NCBI RefSeq assembly: GCF_023910635.1
Contig: NZ_JAAVVZ010000014.1
Location: forward strand, 1-64,000
Direction: 5' to 3'
Source: Sphingorhabdus sp.
GTDB taxonomy: Bacteria; Pseudomonadota; Alphaproteobacteria; Sphingomonadales; Sphingomonadaceae
DNA: 64,000 nt
Position numbers and translations under genes: made by a program. Of the stretch, positions 63,113 to 64,000 are shown in pieces. The first letter of the stretch is position 1. Every line of letters starts with the position of its first letter. A model generated the notes under the pieces. That model worked only from the letters and a program-made list of their open reading frames with translations, was not told the origin of the DNA and did no database searches.

Positions 63113-64000
63113 ATGACATTTGAAAATATTCCCCCGCTTCTCGATGAAGCGCTCACCGCGCGTGGATATACTACGCTCACCCCTGTTCAGGACGCTGTTA
63201 TTGCAGAGGAAGCCGTAGGACGCGATTTGGTCGTGTCGGCACAAACCGGCTCGGGCAAGACCGTGGCCTTTGGCCTTGCTATGGCACCCCAAATCCTTGA
63301 TGGCGGGCTAGTTAGCCTCGCACGCGAGCCTGCTGCGCTCATCATCGCCCCGACCCGCGAGCTTGCTTTGCAGGTGAGTCGCGAATTGATGTGGCTTTAT
63401 GGTAAAGCAGGCGTGCGCATTGCGACCTGCGTTGGCGGCATGGATGCCTCGAAAGAACGGCGCACTTTGAACCAAGGCGCGCAGATTGTTGTCGGCACCC
63501 CCGGACGGCTGCGCGACCATTTGGAACGTGGCGCGCTTGACCTGTCGGCTTTGAAAGTCGCCATCCTTGATGAAGCGGACGAAATGCTCGACATGGGCTT
63601 TCGCGAAGAGCTTGAGGAAATATTGAACGCTACGCCGGAAGGCCGGCGGACATTGCTGTTCTCTGCCACTATGCCGAAACCGATTGTTTCGCTGGCAAAA
63701 CGTTATCAGCGCGATGCTTTGCGGATCTCGACCGTTGGCGAAGATCGCGGCCATGGTGACATCAGCTATCAAGTGGTCACGGTCGCTCCACCGGACATTG
63801 AAAACGCAGTGGTCAATTTGCTGCGTTTGCATGAGGCGGAAACGGCTATCCTGTTCTGCGCGACGCGCGAAAATGTTCGCCGCTTGCACGCCAGTCTGAC
63901 CGAACGCGGCTTTAACGTCGTTGCCTTGTCGGGCGAGCATTCGCAATCCGAGCGGAACCAGGCGCTTCAGGCTTTGCGTGACCAGCGGGCGCGGGTTTGC
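63113..64000 (+). CDS. DEAD-box RNA helicase, N-terminal part (runs off window)
   Basis: The open frame from ATG 63113 continues past the window end with 296 codons visible and no stop. It shows the Q-motif region (YTTLTPVQDAVI), AQTGSGKT, APTRELA, TPGRL, DEAD, SAT and the start of the second RecA-like lobe (TAILFCATRENVRRL). It could be DeaD- or DbpA-like, but the C-terminal domain is not visible. It is divergent from phaC. Confidence 0.92.
   Translation, partial: MTFENIPPLLDEALTARGYTTLTPVQDAVIAEEAVGRDLVVSAQTGSGKTVAFGLAMAPQILDGGLVSLAREPAALIIAPTRELALQVSRELMWLYGKAGVRIATCVGGMDASKERRTLNQGAQIVVGTPGRLRDHLERGALDLSALKVAILDEADEMLDMGFREELEEILNATPEGRRTLLFSATMPKPIVSLAKRYQRDALRISTVGEDRGHGDISYQVVTVAPPDIENAVVNLLRLHEAETAILFCATRENVRRLHASLTERGFNVVALSGEHSQSERNQALQALRDQRARVC

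Noticed and set aside
1-64000. CRISPR array, prophage or integrated plasmid
   Set aside because: No regularly spaced repeats, phage structural genes, integrase or plasmid functions were seen anywhere in the window.

Overview
The window reads as chromosome from an alphaproteobacterium, most likely order Sphingomonadales. It has a TonB-dependent receptor with a sphingomonad-style plug, a LOV-HTH regulator of the EL222 type known from Erythrobacter, class I PHA genes, an RNase T2, class A PBPs and many short GC-rich palindromic repeats. No rRNA, CRISPR array, prophage or plasmid functions are visible. About 55 genes and one tRNA (elongator Met) are supported.

Layout: prfA (147-1223); a four-gene minus-strand operon for sulfoquinovose use (1458-6461: GH31 sulfoquinovosidase, LacI regulator, aldo/keto reductase, SsuD-like monooxygenase) divergent from a TonB-dependent receptor (6677-9067); a MITE-like element, then a BlaI/M56 signalling pair with two visible operators (9530-11572); an MBL hydrolase and nadA; a class A PBP, trypsin-like protease and solute-binding lipoprotein chain (13808-18981); DUF4112, RNase T2, nadC, folE, transaldolase, priA and an alkylsulfatase (19001-26902); mltG and the fabF/acpP/fabG/crotonase/fabD block, with ldcA and a Mur ligase (27158-35058); rpsF-rpsR-rplI; LigT, tRNA-Met, an FNR-type regulator and an orphan ABC ATPase; a repeat-bracketed DUF559 nuclease, nadB, an M19 dipeptidase, a repeat-bracketed GxxExxY nuclease and the second MITE copy (39578-43869); M20 hydrolase, HtrA, hflC/hflK, Mrp, a molybdenum hydroxylase subunit and hemH (43879-53013); and a PHA/acyl-CoA region with a LOV-HTH regulator, murA and clpS (53139-63025). 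A DEAD-box helicase runs off the right edge.

The strongest functional story is the sulfoquinovose operon. The GH31 enzyme carries the full substrate-recognition set of the Agrobacterium-type sulfoquinovosidase (K, E, R, W, Y). Its neighbours match the monooxygenase (SmoC-like) and the 6-oxo-glucose reductase (SmoB-like) of the oxidative sulfo-SMO route. Here the ABC importer and flavin reductase are absent and a TonB receptor sits opposite. The most novel structural story concerns repeats. Two unrelated small PD-(D/E)XK-type nuclease genes are each bracketed by inverted copies of their own repeat family. One repeat family has also inserted in frame into a Mur ligase. A 267-268 bp element occurs twice with compensatory base changes in a predicted stem.
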